Origin: Candidatus Kaiserbacteria bacterium
GTDB taxonomy: Bacteria; Patescibacteria; Paceibacteria; UBA9973; UBA2103
Length of the DNA: 64,000 nt
Assembly (NCBI GenBank): GCA_016182485.1
Contig: JACPGH010000006.1
Location: 114,835-178,834, forward strand
Direction of reading: 5' to 3'
The notes beneath the pieces were generated by a model. That model saw only the letters and a program-made list of their open reading frames with translations, did no database searches and was not told the origin of the DNA. Below are positions 34,688-42,429 of this stretch, piece by piece (the first letter of the stretch is position 1; every line of letters starts with the position of its first letter). Position numbers and translations under genes: made by a program.

Positions 34688-36706
34688 ATGCCGACAGGCA
34701 AGACGTACGAGGGCCCTATCACGATAACCCGCAGCGGGATAGGATTTTTCCCGTTGTCGGGCGGGACTAGCCGGGATAAGAGTACGGATCTTATTATCCC
34801 GGCGGAGTGGACTGGGCATGCTCTCTCTGGCGATATCGTGAAGATCGTCCCAGCAGGTACCTACCGCGATCCAGCCGGACGAATGCCTCCGCGCGCGGCC
34901 GGAAAGGTCGCAGAGATCGTTTCGCGCGCCCGCGAAACGTTTGTGGGCACGCTCATTGAGCAGGAAGGAGCGGTATTGCTTTCCCCGGATTACAAAAAAA
35001 TGCACCTGCCGATCGAGGTGCGTCCCTCGCAAAAGCTCGGGACGATCGGCGATGCGCCGATCGGATACAAAGTGCTCGTGCGGATGAGGGGCTGGGACGC
35101 AAATGCGCCCTACCCTTGGGGCGTGGTCGAAGAAGTAATCGGCAAGGCAGGCGTACACGAGACCGAAATGCGGGCCCTCGCGCTCGGGCAAGGGTTTTCG
35201 TCTGACTTCCCTCCCGGCGTTCTCGCGGATGTCAAATATCTTGAAGAGCACGGGCGCGCGATACTGGAAAAAGAAGCGCAAAATTCGAAACGCCGTGATT
35301 TCAGGGATATTCCCACTTGCACTATCGACCCGTTCGATGCGAAGGATTTCGACGACGCGCTCTCCGTGCGCCCGCTCGCGGGCGGGAATATCGAGGTGGG
35401 CATCCATATCGCGGATGTCTCCTTTTTCGTTACTCCCGAAAGCGCGCTCGACAAGGAAGCTCGCGAGCGGGCGACCTCAGTCTACCTGGTCGACCGTACC
35501 ATTCCGATGCTTCCGGAAGTGCTGTCGAATGATCTATGTTCGCTAAAGCCGAACGAAGACCGCCTCGCCGTCTCTGCGGTGTTCACCCTCGACGCCGAGG
35601 CTCACATCGTAGAAAGCTGGTTCGGCGAGACGGTTATACATTCGAACAAGCGCTTCACGTACGAGGAAGCGCAGGAAGTTCTCGATCGCGGGGACGGTAC
35701 GATGCATAGAGAGCTGTCGCTCCTGCTCGCTCTCTCGAAGAAAATCCGCGCGAAGCGCCAGGCCAAAGGCGCGATCGAATTCGATACCGCCGAGGTGAAA
35801 GTGGAGCTCGATGCCGACGGCCGGCCGATAGCGATCCGTCTCAAGGAACGGAAAGCGACGAACCTCTTGATCGAGGATTTCATGCTGTTGGCTAACGAAG
35901 CTGTAGCGAAGCATCTGGCCGCGCTGACCGAAAACGGCGGCCCGCACTTCTATTCGCTCTATCGCATCCACGACGCGCCGGACGCCGATCGCATCGAAAA
36001 TCTTTCCCACCTTCTGCGAATCATGGGCTACCAGCTGAAAACAGCCGGGGGGAAAGTTTCGGGAGCCGAGCTGAACAGACTGCTCGAGTCGGTGAAGGGC
36101 AAGCCCGAAGAATACCTCGTCAAGACGGCAACGCTGCGCTCAATGAGCAAAGCAGTATACGCGACGCAGAATATCGGTCACTTCGGGCTCGCCTTCGATT
36201 TCTACACGCACTTCACCTCTCCGATCCGCCGCTATCCCGATCTGGTCATACACCGCCTGCTCAAAGCGCACGCGGGCCTTCGCCTCGCCGGAGCGGGCTT
36301 CGGCCACGCGCAGGCGGGCGGCGCGCCGATCTCGGAAGAAGAAATGCGGGACTTTGACGCGCTCGCCCTGCACGCTTCCGAACGCGAAGTCGCGGCGGCG
36401 GAGGCGGAGCGCGATTCTATAAAGATGAAGCAGGTAGAGTTTCTCGCCGGGCGCATCGGCGAGGAATTTGACGCAGTTATTTCCGGCGTCACCGACCGGG
36501 GTTTGTATGTGGAAGAGAAAGAAACGCACGCCGACGGCATGATACGCATCCAAAACGTCGGAGACGATTATTTCGAATACGACGAGAAGCACTACCGACT
36601 CGTCGGCCGCCGCACGAAGAAGGCATTTCAGCTCGGAGACCCCATCCGCGTTAAATTGATCGCCGCGCGCGTCCCTGAAAAAGAACTGGATTTCGTCCCA
36701 GTGTGA
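34688..36706 (+). CDS. rnr: Ribonuclease R (RNB-family exoribonuclease)
   Basis: A 672-aa protein starting MPTGKTYEGPITITRSG. N-terminal OB folds are followed by the RNB catalytic domain with DPFDAKDFDDALS (about residues 215-227). GHFGLAFDFYTHFTSPIRRYPDL and a C-terminal S1 domain (EEFDAVISGVTDRGLYVEE) complete it. It degrades structured RNA 3' to 5', relevant in a genome with so many hairpins. It is shorter than E. coli RNase R (813 aa), mainly at the ends. The TGA stop lies inside a copy of the 19-bp palindrome. Confidence 0.94.
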   Translation: MPTGKTYEGPITITRSGIGFFPLSGGTSRDKSTDLIIPAEWTGHALSGDIVKIVPAGTYRDPAGRMPPRAAGKVAEIVSRARETFVGTLIEQEGAVLLSPDYKKMHLPIEVRPSQKLGTIGDAPIGYKVLVRMRGWDANAPYPWGVVEEVIGKAGVHETEMRALALGQGFSSDFPPGVLADVKYLEEHGRAILEKEAQNSKRRDFRDIPTCTIDPFDAKDFDDALSVRPLAGGNIEVGIHIADVSFFVTPESALDKEARERATSVYLVDRTIPMLPEVLSNDLCSLKPNEDRLAVSAVFTLDAEAHIVESWFGETVIHSNKRFTYEEAQEVLDRGDGTMHRELSLLLALSKKIRAKRQAKGAIEFDTAEVKVELDADGRPIAIRLKERKATNLLIEDFMLLANEAVAKHLAALTENGGPHFYSLYRIHDAPDADRIENLSHLLRIMGYQLKTAGGKVSGAELNRLLESVKGKPEEYLVKTATLRSMSKAVYATQNIGHFGLAFDFYTHFTSPIRRYPDLVIHRLLKAHAGLRLAGAGFGHAQAGGAPISEEEMRDFDALALHASEREVAAAEAERDSIKMKQVEFLAGRIGEEFDAVISGVTDRGLYVEEKETHADGMIRIQNVGDDYFEYDEKHYRLVGRRTKKAFQLGDPIRVKLIAARVPEKELDFVPV

Positions 36707-36723
36707 AGGTCTGACCTTCACAC
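36701..36723. repeat. 19-bp palindrome family, copy 5
   Basis: The core with GT/AC flanks (23 bp). The rnr stop codon TGA (36704-36706) is part of the left arm. Confidence 0.93.
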
Positions 36724-36752
36724 GCATTTTATCCTTATAAATGCTCAAAAAC

Positions 36753-36781
36753 AGCCTGTGAAGGTCTGACCTTCACAGGCT
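36753..36781. repeat. 19-bp palindrome family, copy 6, extended to 29 bp
   Basis: The core extended by AGCCT / AGGCT. It forms a doublet with copy 5 in the convergent rnr/smc gap. Confidence 0.93.
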
Positions 36782-36797
36782 CGTCGGTCGTTTGAAA

Positions 36798-39008
36798 TCA
36801 TTTCGCCACCGCGACCGCTTCGTCGAATTTGACGGATAATAACTTGCTGACGCCGTCGTTGCCCATCGTTACGCCGTAGAGGATATTCGTGCGGCTCATG
36901 GTCTCGCGGTTGTGCGTAATGACGATAAGCTGCGATTTCCTCGCTAAGTTTTCGATCATGTCGCCGTAGCGGCGGCTATTCGCTTCGTCGAGTGCCGCGT
37001 CGGTCTCGTCGAGTATGAGGAACGGGGGCGGGTTCACCTGGCTCATCGCGAATATGAGAGCGATGGAGGTAAGCGCGCGCTCTCCGCCGGAGAGTTGCAT
37101 TAGCGAGCGTATCTTCTTTTTAGGAAGGTTCACTGCTATCTCGATGCCCGGCCTAATTTTTTCTACTTCCATTCCCTCGTCGTATGGCTCCTCGGGATCT
37201 CCGCCTTCGGCTTCGACTTCCGGTTCTTCGAGCGCGAGCCGCGCACCGCCTCCGCCGAACATGAGCGCGAAGTATTCGCTGAACGAAGCGTTCACTTTTG
37301 AGAGGCCTTCGGAGAAGTGCTTCGTTAGCTCCGTATCCAAGTCGTCGATCAACGCCTTCAGCGCGGCCGCCGACCGAGACAAGTCCTCTAGTTCGCGCGC
37401 AAGGAACGTCTCGCGCGCAGAGACTTCTTTGTGCTCTTGGCGAATTTCTTCCCCAGTGCCGCCCGCCTCTTCAAGGCGTATCTTCAAGCGCTCGAGCGAC
37501 TTCTTACGCTCTTCCTGCACCTTCCGCTCTTCAGGCGGCAGCTCCGCAACCGGCCTATACGAGACTGCTGCCGGACCGGCGAGGGCGAGTACCTCCGCCT
37601 TATCTCGTTCGAGCGTTTCGGACAGCATAGAAAATTCGAACTCGCGTGCCTCTGCGCGCGCAATTTCTGTTTCTTCACGCGCCTTCGCTTGCGCCGAATC
37701 GAGGATCCGGCGCCGTACCTCGCGATCGGTTTCCTCAACGGCAACCATTGCGTCTCGCACCCGCGCGCGCGCCGCTTCCGCCCTTTCGAGCGATTCGGAG
37801 ATCTCCGTATATTTATTATTGAGCGAATCGCGTTCCGCTTCGAGCTTAAGCGCCGATTCTTCTTCGTCCGAAAAGACATCGCTCTGCGAAGCGCCGTGCC
37901 GCAGGAAGAACGACTTGATGGCCGTCCGCACAGCCTCTAGTGCGGCACCAATGCTTTCAACCGTCATGCCGGCGCGTTCTGCCTGCCGCTCGCTCTCGTC
38001 GCGAAGCGCGACGATCTCTTCACGCGGCACCTTTGCATATGGCTCGCGGGCAATAGCCTGCGCGCGGCGCTTTACTTCGACGAGGGCGCCTTCCACGCGC
38101 CCCATCTCCCGAGAAAGTGCCGCGCGTTCGCTCGACAGCACGGATACGTCGCTTTCCGCTTTGCGCAGCGCTTCCGCGCGTTCGATGGTTTCTTTATCCG
38201 CGAGCTTAGGGTCGGCAACCCGGTCCAGTTCGGCGCTTACGATCGCGAGCCGTTCGGAAGCGCCGCGCTTCTCGAACTGCGTTTGCTCCTTTCCCTTGGA
38301 CAGGAACGCATCTTCTATCGCGAAATATGTCTGGCAAAGGGCGGCGAGGTCGGCGCGGAGCGCGTCCGTGCGCTCGAGCTTCTTTACCTGACTCTCGAGA
38401 AACCGCAAATGCGGCGCGAGCTCGCGACGGAGCGACTCCACTTGGGCGATATTCGCATCAGTCTTCTCCAGCTTTTTTTCGGCCTCTTGCTTCTTAAATT
38501 CATAGATCTTCAGCCCGAGCGCGTCCTCGAGCATTTCGCGGCGCTCGCGAGGCGAGGCCAAGAGAATGCGGTCCGCCTCGCCCTGCGAGATGATGTGGTG
38601 CCCGGTCTCGCCGATGTTCGCGCCGGCCAGAAGCTCCTCAATGTCGCGCAGGCGCACCTTCGAGCCGTTGATCGCGTAATCGCTCGTCCCGTCCCGGAAC
38701 ACAGTCCGCTCAATTGCCACTTCGTTGAAATCTATATTGAAAAAATGCCCGGAATTATCAAAAACGATAGTCACTGACCCGCGCGAAGCGCGCGGAGAGA
38801 CATTCGAGCCATTCCAGATGAGGTCCTCCGCCCGCTTGCCGCGCATACTCTTCATCGACTGCTCGCCCAAGGCGAAACGGAATGCTTCGGCAACGTTCGA
38901 TTTGCCTGACCCGTTCGGTCCTACGATTGCCGTTGTCGCATTCGAAAAGTCCAAGACCGTTTTTTTGGCGAACGATTTAAATCCGACTATCTCAAGCCGC
39001 TTGAGCAT
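36798..39008 (-). CDS. smc: Mini-SMC ATPase, apparently without a hinge domain
   Basis: A 736-aa protein. It has a complete ABC head: Walker A GPNGSGKSN (30-38), a Q-loop region, then C-terminal signature LSGGERAL (about 636) and Walker B PFLILDETDAALDE with D-loop. Bacterial SMC is usually about 1150-1200 aa with two 300-aa coiled coils and a globular Gly-rich hinge. Here the whole middle is about 440 residues of charged coiled coil with one short break (around AIKSFFLRHGASQSD) and no recognisable hinge. It may dimerise by heads or coil only. It probably works with ParB (7216). TGATACAAT lies 7 nt before the ATG. Confidence 0.85.
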   Translation of the reverse strand: MLKRLEIVGFKSFAKKTVLDFSNATTAIVGPNGSGKSNVAEAFRFALGEQSMKSMRGKRAEDLIWNGSNVSPRASRGSVTIVFDNSGHFFNIDFNEVAIERTVFRDGTSDYAINGSKVRLRDIEELLAGANIGETGHHIISQGEADRILLASPRERREMLEDALGLKIYEFKKQEAEKKLEKTDANIAQVESLRRELAPHLRFLESQVKKLERTDALRADLAALCQTYFAIEDAFLSKGKEQTQFEKRGASERLAIVSAELDRVADPKLADKETIERAEALRKAESDVSVLSSERAALSREMGRVEGALVEVKRRAQAIAREPYAKVPREEIVALRDESERQAERAGMTVESIGAALEAVRTAIKSFFLRHGASQSDVFSDEEESALKLEAERDSLNNKYTEISESLERAEAARARVRDAMVAVEETDREVRRRILDSAQAKAREETEIARAEAREFEFSMLSETLERDKAEVLALAGPAAVSYRPVAELPPEERKVQEERKKSLERLKIRLEEAGGTGEEIRQEHKEVSARETFLARELEDLSRSAAALKALIDDLDTELTKHFSEGLSKVNASFSEYFALMFGGGGARLALEEPEVEAEGGDPEEPYDEGMEVEKIRPGIEIAVNLPKKKIRSLMQLSGGERALTSIALIFAMSQVNPPPFLILDETDAALDEANSRRYGDMIENLARKSQLIVITHNRETMSRTNILYGVTMGNDGVSKLLSVKFDEAVAVAK

Positions 39009-39015
39009 TCTTTAT

Positions 39016-39024
39016 ATTGTATCA
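39016..39024 (-). promoter_or_regulatory. Extended -10 of smc
   Basis: TGATACAAT on the minus strand ends 7 nt before the ATG at 39008. It is the same nine bases as at hisS. Confidence 0.6.
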
Positions 39025-39086
39025 AAACGAAACGTTCGCGACTTGCCTACAAACAGAGGACGCCGACCGGAAGACCGGTCGGCGCG

Positions 39087-39776
39087 TTACCACCCCATCT
39101 TGTCAAGCCCTGCAACTGCGGCTTTCTGCTCGGCTTCCTGCTTGCTCGCCCCCTCTCCGCGCGCGACTTCCTCGCGTCCGACAAAGAGACCGACGGTGAA
39201 AAGCTTCGCGTGATCGGGGCCTTCTTCCGACAGGGTCTCGTAATTGGGCGTGACGCCGCGCTTATCCTGCGCCATTTCTTGAAAACGGCTCTTGGCGTCC
39301 TGGTAAGCGCGCGTCGTGATCACTTCGTCAATCTTCGGAAACAGGTTCTGCACGATAAAAGCTTCGGCCGCGGCATACCCTTGATCCAAATATATCGCTC
39401 CGATGACCGCCTCAAACGCGTCTGCGAGGATGACGTCGCGCGCGCGCCCCGTATCCCGCGCTTCTCCCTTGGAGAGCAGGAGGCACTCGTTCAAGTCGAG
39501 CGCCCGGGCGCTCTCCGCGAGCGAAGACGTATTTACGAGCGCAGCGCGGTAGCTCGTAAGCTCGCCTTCCGGCTTCGCCGGGAATTTCTTGAATAGAAAA
39601 TCCGTGGCCGCGAGCTCGAGGACGGCGTCTCCGAGGAACTCGAGCCGCTCATTATGGCTGCCAGGGAATTCCCGATGCTCATTAAGGTAGGAACGATGCG
39701 TGACTGCCTCGATGAGGAGAGCGGGGTTATTGAAGCGAACGCCTATCTTTTGCGCGAAAGAGTCGAAATCAGGCAT
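39087..39776 (-). CDS. rnc: Ribonuclease III
   Basis: A 229-aa protein of normal length. The catalytic domain has NERLEFLGDAVLELAATDFLF (about residues 41-61), the DAFEAVIGAIYLDQG block and a C-terminal dsRNA-binding domain (GPDHAKLFTVGLFVG, ASKQEAEQKAAVAGL). It cuts double-stranded RNA, for example rRNA precursors and possibly the many hairpins seen here. The SMC gene follows on the same strand, as in many bacteria (rnc-smc). Confidence 0.95.
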   Translation of the reverse strand: MPDFDSFAQKIGVRFNNPALLIEAVTHRSYLNEHREFPGSHNERLEFLGDAVLELAATDFLFKKFPAKPEGELTSYRAALVNTSSLAESARALDLNECLLLSKGEARDTGRARDVILADAFEAVIGAIYLDQGYAAAEAFIVQNLFPKIDEVITTRAYQDAKSRFQEMAQDKRGVTPNYETLSEEGPDHAKLFTVGLFVGREEVARGEGASKQEAEQKAAVAGLDKMGW

Positions 39777-39829
39777 GTCCGAAGGACTTAGCGATTTATA
39801 GTAAGTAAGAAGAAGGGGATGTGTAATTC

Positions 39830-40798
39830 TTATCGACGGCTCGCGGCCAGCTTGTCGTTGCTGGCCTTATCCAAAAGCTTCTGCACCGCCGCCGTGATAA
39901 TTGGGAGCATATCATCGTAGAAATTGAGGTCAATTATGTCCTGGAGGCGGAACCATTTTATGTCGTCCAGCCCGCCCTTCCCGGGCTCGAGTTGCAAAGG
40001 CTCATACGGCGCCCGCGCCAGAAAGTATGTAACGTGCTTCCTGAACTTTCCCTTCTCCGGGTGCGATGCGACGTACTCGTTCTCGCCGATTTTTTCCTCC
40101 AACTCGATATCCAGACCGATCTCTTCTTTGACTTCTCTCACGGTCCCCTGCTCTACTGATTCGCCCGCCGTCTCAGGACTGTCGCCGATCTTCCCTTTCG
40201 AGAGCGTCCAGTGGCCGAAAACGTCGTGGACGAGCGCCAGATAATACTGGCCCTCGTGTTTGGCGTAGACAACGGCTCCGCCGAGCGCCTGCAGCGGGAT
40301 ATCCTCGTAGCGCGGCTTATTTACCTTCCTGCCTTCGTGATCATCCTTGCCCGGCTCACCAAGCTCCTTATACACCGCACCGAGAACCCCGTTCACGAAA
40401 CGGCCGGAGGCGTCGCCGCCGAATGCTTTGGCGAGCTCGATGGCCTCATTGATAGCAACCTTAGCCGGCACTTGCGTACGGTCGGCGAATAAGAGCTCGT
40501 AGAGCCCGAGCCGCAGAATATTGCGGTCTACGGGCGCGATGCGTTCGAGCGGCCACTCCGGTGCCGCCTTTTCGATAACTAAGTCGATATCCTGCTTCTT
40601 CGCGATAACACCCGCCAGGAGATTCTCCATGAACGACCGGTCGACATCGTCCCCGCCGAATTCGGCGATATTACGCGCTAGAATTTCTCGCGCTTCGGAT
40701 GCGCGCGCCTGCCCGCCGGAGTCTAGACGGAGGCGGGTCGTATCCCATTCAAACAACGTTTGAAGTACGATGGAACGCGCGAGATGTCGATTCGCCAT
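39830..40798 (-). CDS. nusB: NusB-Nudix fusion protein
   Basis: A 322-aa protein. Residues 1 to about 150 are NusB (HLARSIVLQTLFEWD start, APVDRNILRLGLYELLF, KVAINEAIELAKAFGGDASGRFVNGVLG), which binds rRNA boxA for antitermination. Residues about 165-312 are a Nudix hydrolase: GGAVVYAKHEGQYYLALV, then the Nudix box GESVEQGTVREVKEEIGL with a two-residue shift in its first half, then KWFRLQDI. No stop or frameshift separates them. The Nudix part may hydrolyse a nucleotide signal or RNA cap. The promoter TGCTATAAT at 40830-40838 abuts a TAGGC repeat. Confidence 0.92.
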   Translation of the reverse strand: MANRHLARSIVLQTLFEWDTTRLRLDSGGQARASEAREILARNIAEFGGDDVDRSFMENLLAGVIAKKQDIDLVIEKAAPEWPLERIAPVDRNILRLGLYELLFADRTQVPAKVAINEAIELAKAFGGDASGRFVNGVLGAVYKELGEPGKDDHEGRKVNKPRYEDIPLQALGGAVVYAKHEGQYYLALVHDVFGHWTLSKGKIGDSPETAGESVEQGTVREVKEEIGLDIELEEKIGENEYVASHPEKGKFRKHVTYFLARAPYEPLQLEPGKGGLDDIKWFRLQDIIDLNFYDDMLPIITAAVQKLLDKASNDKLAASRR

Positions 40799-40829
40799 GA
40801 AAAGATCTCAAGAAAGACCTGTGCCGGGA

Positions 40830-40838
40830 TTATAGCAG
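40830..40838 (-). promoter_or_regulatory. Extended -10 of nusB-nudix
   Basis: Consensus TGCTATAAT on the minus strand, about 31 nt before the ATG at 40798, directly next to the TAGGC tandem repeat at 40839-40867, which thus lies where a -35 would be. Confidence 0.65.
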
Positions 40839-40867
40839 GCGCTAGGCACTAGGCGCTAGGCACTAGT
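40839..40867. repeat. TAGGC-type tandem repeat upstream of nusB
   Basis: Three GGCNCTAGG-type units in a row (GGCGCTAGGCACTAG and again), between nusB and rpmF. Confidence 0.75.
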
Positions 40868-40895
40868 GTGAATTAGCTAAAGCCTATCCTGCTAG

Positions 40896-41246
40896 TTAGG
40901 CGCCGCCGCCGAAACCGCTGCGCGCCTTCGGACGTCCGCCCGTTGCGACTTTTCCTGTTACTCCTTTGGAGATTTCCGCGTTCGCGTGCTCATGGGCGTG
41001 TTTCCCTCCACTCGCGGACGAGTGCGGGACTTCGGTCGCTCGAGGACTCGCTCCCTTCGCTTGCTTCACTTTTGTTTTCGGCGTGAAGATCTGCTTCCCG
41101 CGGTACATGCCCGTTTTTTCATCAAGACGATGCGGGAGACGAAGATTGCCGCTCGAGGCATCCTTGACTACTTTCACGCCGACGAGCGCGTGATGCGAGC
41201 GGCGGTTCGCTGTGTGCCCCTTGGTGTGGCGCATGCGTACAGACAT
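40896..41246 (-). CDS. rpmF: 50S ribosomal protein bL32 with extra C-terminal tail
   Basis: A 116-aa protein. MSVRMRHTKGHTANRRSHHAL is the bL32 start seen in CPR genomes, and LPHRLDEKTGMYRGKQI is the second half. Ordinary L32 is about 55-60 aa and often binds zinc through four Cys; this one has no Cys at all. After residue 60 it continues with a basic, Ser/Gly/His-rich tail (GGKHAHEHANAE and GRPKARSGFGGGA). The tail could bind rRNA or metal. Identity rests mainly on the N-terminal half. Confidence 0.78.
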   Translation of the reverse strand: MSVRMRHTKGHTANRRSHHALVGVKVVKDASSGNLRLPHRLDEKTGMYRGKQIFTPKTKVKQAKGASPRATEVPHSSASGGKHAHEHANAEISKGVTGKVATGGRPKARSGFGGGA

Positions 41247-41268
41247 GCCGGCTACTCTATCATGGGTA

Positions 41269-41313
41269 TTAAAAATTGAGAAGCGCCGGGCTGGTCAGAG
41301 ACCAGCCCGGCGC
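41269..41313 (-). terminator. Terminator of the Cys-rich small gene (minus)
   Basis: GCGCCGGGCTGGTC (41283-41296) pairs perfectly with 41300-41313. Read on the minus strand it is followed by TTCTCAATTTTTA. Confidence 0.85.
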
Positions 41314-41325
41314 GAGGCGCGGGCG

Positions 41326-41643
41326 TCAGCTTGGGAGGGAGGTGGCTGACCGTACGAAGTAGGGACCCTTCTCGGGCGGCATGACCGCCGAAGGCTTCTC
41401 GGCCTGGCTCTGTGCCTTCTTGGCGCGCACACGTGCGCACTCAGCGGCAGTGTCAGGCGAAGACGGCCTCTCGCGACCGCCGCAGGTGAGCAAGCAGGCC
41501 TCGACGCTGAGCGCGACGTAGATGCTCTTCGGCGGTGCCGGACAGCCCACGCATCCGTCGAAGTTGCACGTCCGCAGAACAGCTTCGTCCGTGCTCAGCG
41601 AACCGTCCGAGAACACTCGCGACTGTGGCGCTAGTTGCTGCAT
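41326..41643 (-). CDS. Cys-containing protein of unknown function, SD-led cassette
   Basis: A 105-aa protein starting MQQLAPQSRVFSDGSLSTDE at ATG 41643, chosen for the SD-like AGGCAGGG; an upstream in-frame ATG at 41685 has none. Cysteines cluster in CNFDGCVGCP and ACLLTCGG, suggesting a small metal site. The second half is low in complexity. On the minus strand TTGATT, 16 nt and TACAAT give a normal promoter about 75 nt upstream, and a strong terminator follows the stop. No family is recognised. Confidence 0.6.
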   Translation of the reverse strand: MQQLAPQSRVFSDGSLSTDEAVLRTCNFDGCVGCPAPPKSIYVALSVEACLLTCGGRERPSSPDTAAECARVRAKKAQSQAEKPSAVMPPEKGPYFVRSATSLPS

Positions 41644-41727
41644 AGTCCCTGCCTTTCTATTGAAAGAGCAACGATTAACTGCCATTGAAACTTGTTAGCA
41701 CCTGGCGAGATATTGTAGCGAGAATCC

Positions 41728-42348
41728 TTACGGAATCAAGTGCAGAAATGAGCGGCGGTGGATAACGCAGGGCCCGTACTCCCGGATCGCAAGGTAGTGC
41801 TCCGCGGTTCCATACCCTTTGTGTTGGTCGAATCCGTATGCGGGATACTCCCGGGCGAGCTGGTTCATGAGCCGGTCTCGCGAGACTTTGGCCGCGATAG
41901 AAGCGAGCGAGATGAGCGGCACGAGCTCGTCGCCTCCTTCAATGGTGATTTGCGCATACTGCGGCGGCGCATGGAGCAGCCCATCAAGGAGAATCTGGAA
42001 TTCGGGGAGCGTTGTGCAGCCCCACTCCGCGCTCGCGCGGCATTCTTTCCGCACGAGCGCGTCTACGCCCCGATGTAGCGCGCGCTCCACGGCCGTAACG
42101 ATACCCTTCATATCGATAATTTCCGCATTCTCGAACTGAACGGTGTATCTGAGATCCCCCTGCGCGGCACGCTCATCGAGAAGCTCGAAGAGTTCCTCCC
42201 GCCTCTGACTAGTAAGTAGTTTCGAATCCCGTACATTCGGAAATTCGCTCGTCACGTCGAACCCGTCTGGAACGGCCACGACCCCTACCGCTACTGGTCC
42301 CGCGAGAGGGCCGCGCCCGGCCTCGTCTACGCCGAGCATGAATCGCAT
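41728..42348 (-). CDS. rnhB: Ribonuclease HII
   Basis: A 206-aa protein of usual length. GVDEAGRGPLAGPVAVGVV carries the first acidic residues (D6-E7 region), DSKLLTSQRREELF the next motif, and LVPLISLASIAAKVSRDRLM plus YGFDQHKGYGTAEH the rest. It removes ribonucleotides and primers from DNA. TATCAT ends 6 nt before the ATG on the minus strand, right next to a TAGGC repeat. It is divergent from dnaE. Confidence 0.95.
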   Translation of the reverse strand: MRFMLGVDEAGRGPLAGPVAVGVVAVPDGFDVTSEFPNVRDSKLLTSQRREELFELLDERAAQGDLRYTVQFENAEIIDMKGIVTAVERALHRGVDALVRKECRASAEWGCTTLPEFQILLDGLLHAPPQYAQITIEGGDELVPLISLASIAAKVSRDRLMNQLAREYPAYGFDQHKGYGTAEHYLAIREYGPCVIHRRSFLHLIP

Positions 42349-42354
42349 GCCGAA

Positions 42355-42360
42355 ATGATA
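42355..42360 (-). promoter_or_regulatory. -10 box of rnhB
   Basis: TATCAT on the minus strand ends 6 nt before the ATG at 42348; the TAGGC repeat lies directly upstream. Confidence 0.5.
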
Positions 42361-42362
42361 CA

Positions 42363-42428
42363 GGCGCTAGGCTCTAGGCGCTAGGCAGACTATACTGAAT
42401 CCGATGCTAGAGCCTAGTGCCTAATGCC
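42363..42428. repeat. Inverted pair of TAGGC-type repeats around a TATACT box
   Basis: GGCGCTAGGCTCTAGGCGC at 42363-42381 and GCTAGAGCCTAGTGCC at 42406-42421 face each other with about 20 nt between. A TATACT hexamer (42391-42396) lies in the loop. The right arm runs to the dnaE start. Confidence 0.75.
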
Positions 42429-42429
42429 T

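Noticed and set aside
35046..35066. Hairpin CGATCGGCG/CGCCGATCG inside rnr
   Set aside because: Nine-base arms with a 3-nt loop are expected by chance in a sequence of this length; not counted with the 12-15-bp cases.
37015..38391. A 458-codon frame opposite smc
   Set aside because: Ser/Arg-rich low-complexity translation typical of antisense frames in GC-rich genes; the SMC motifs are on the other strand.
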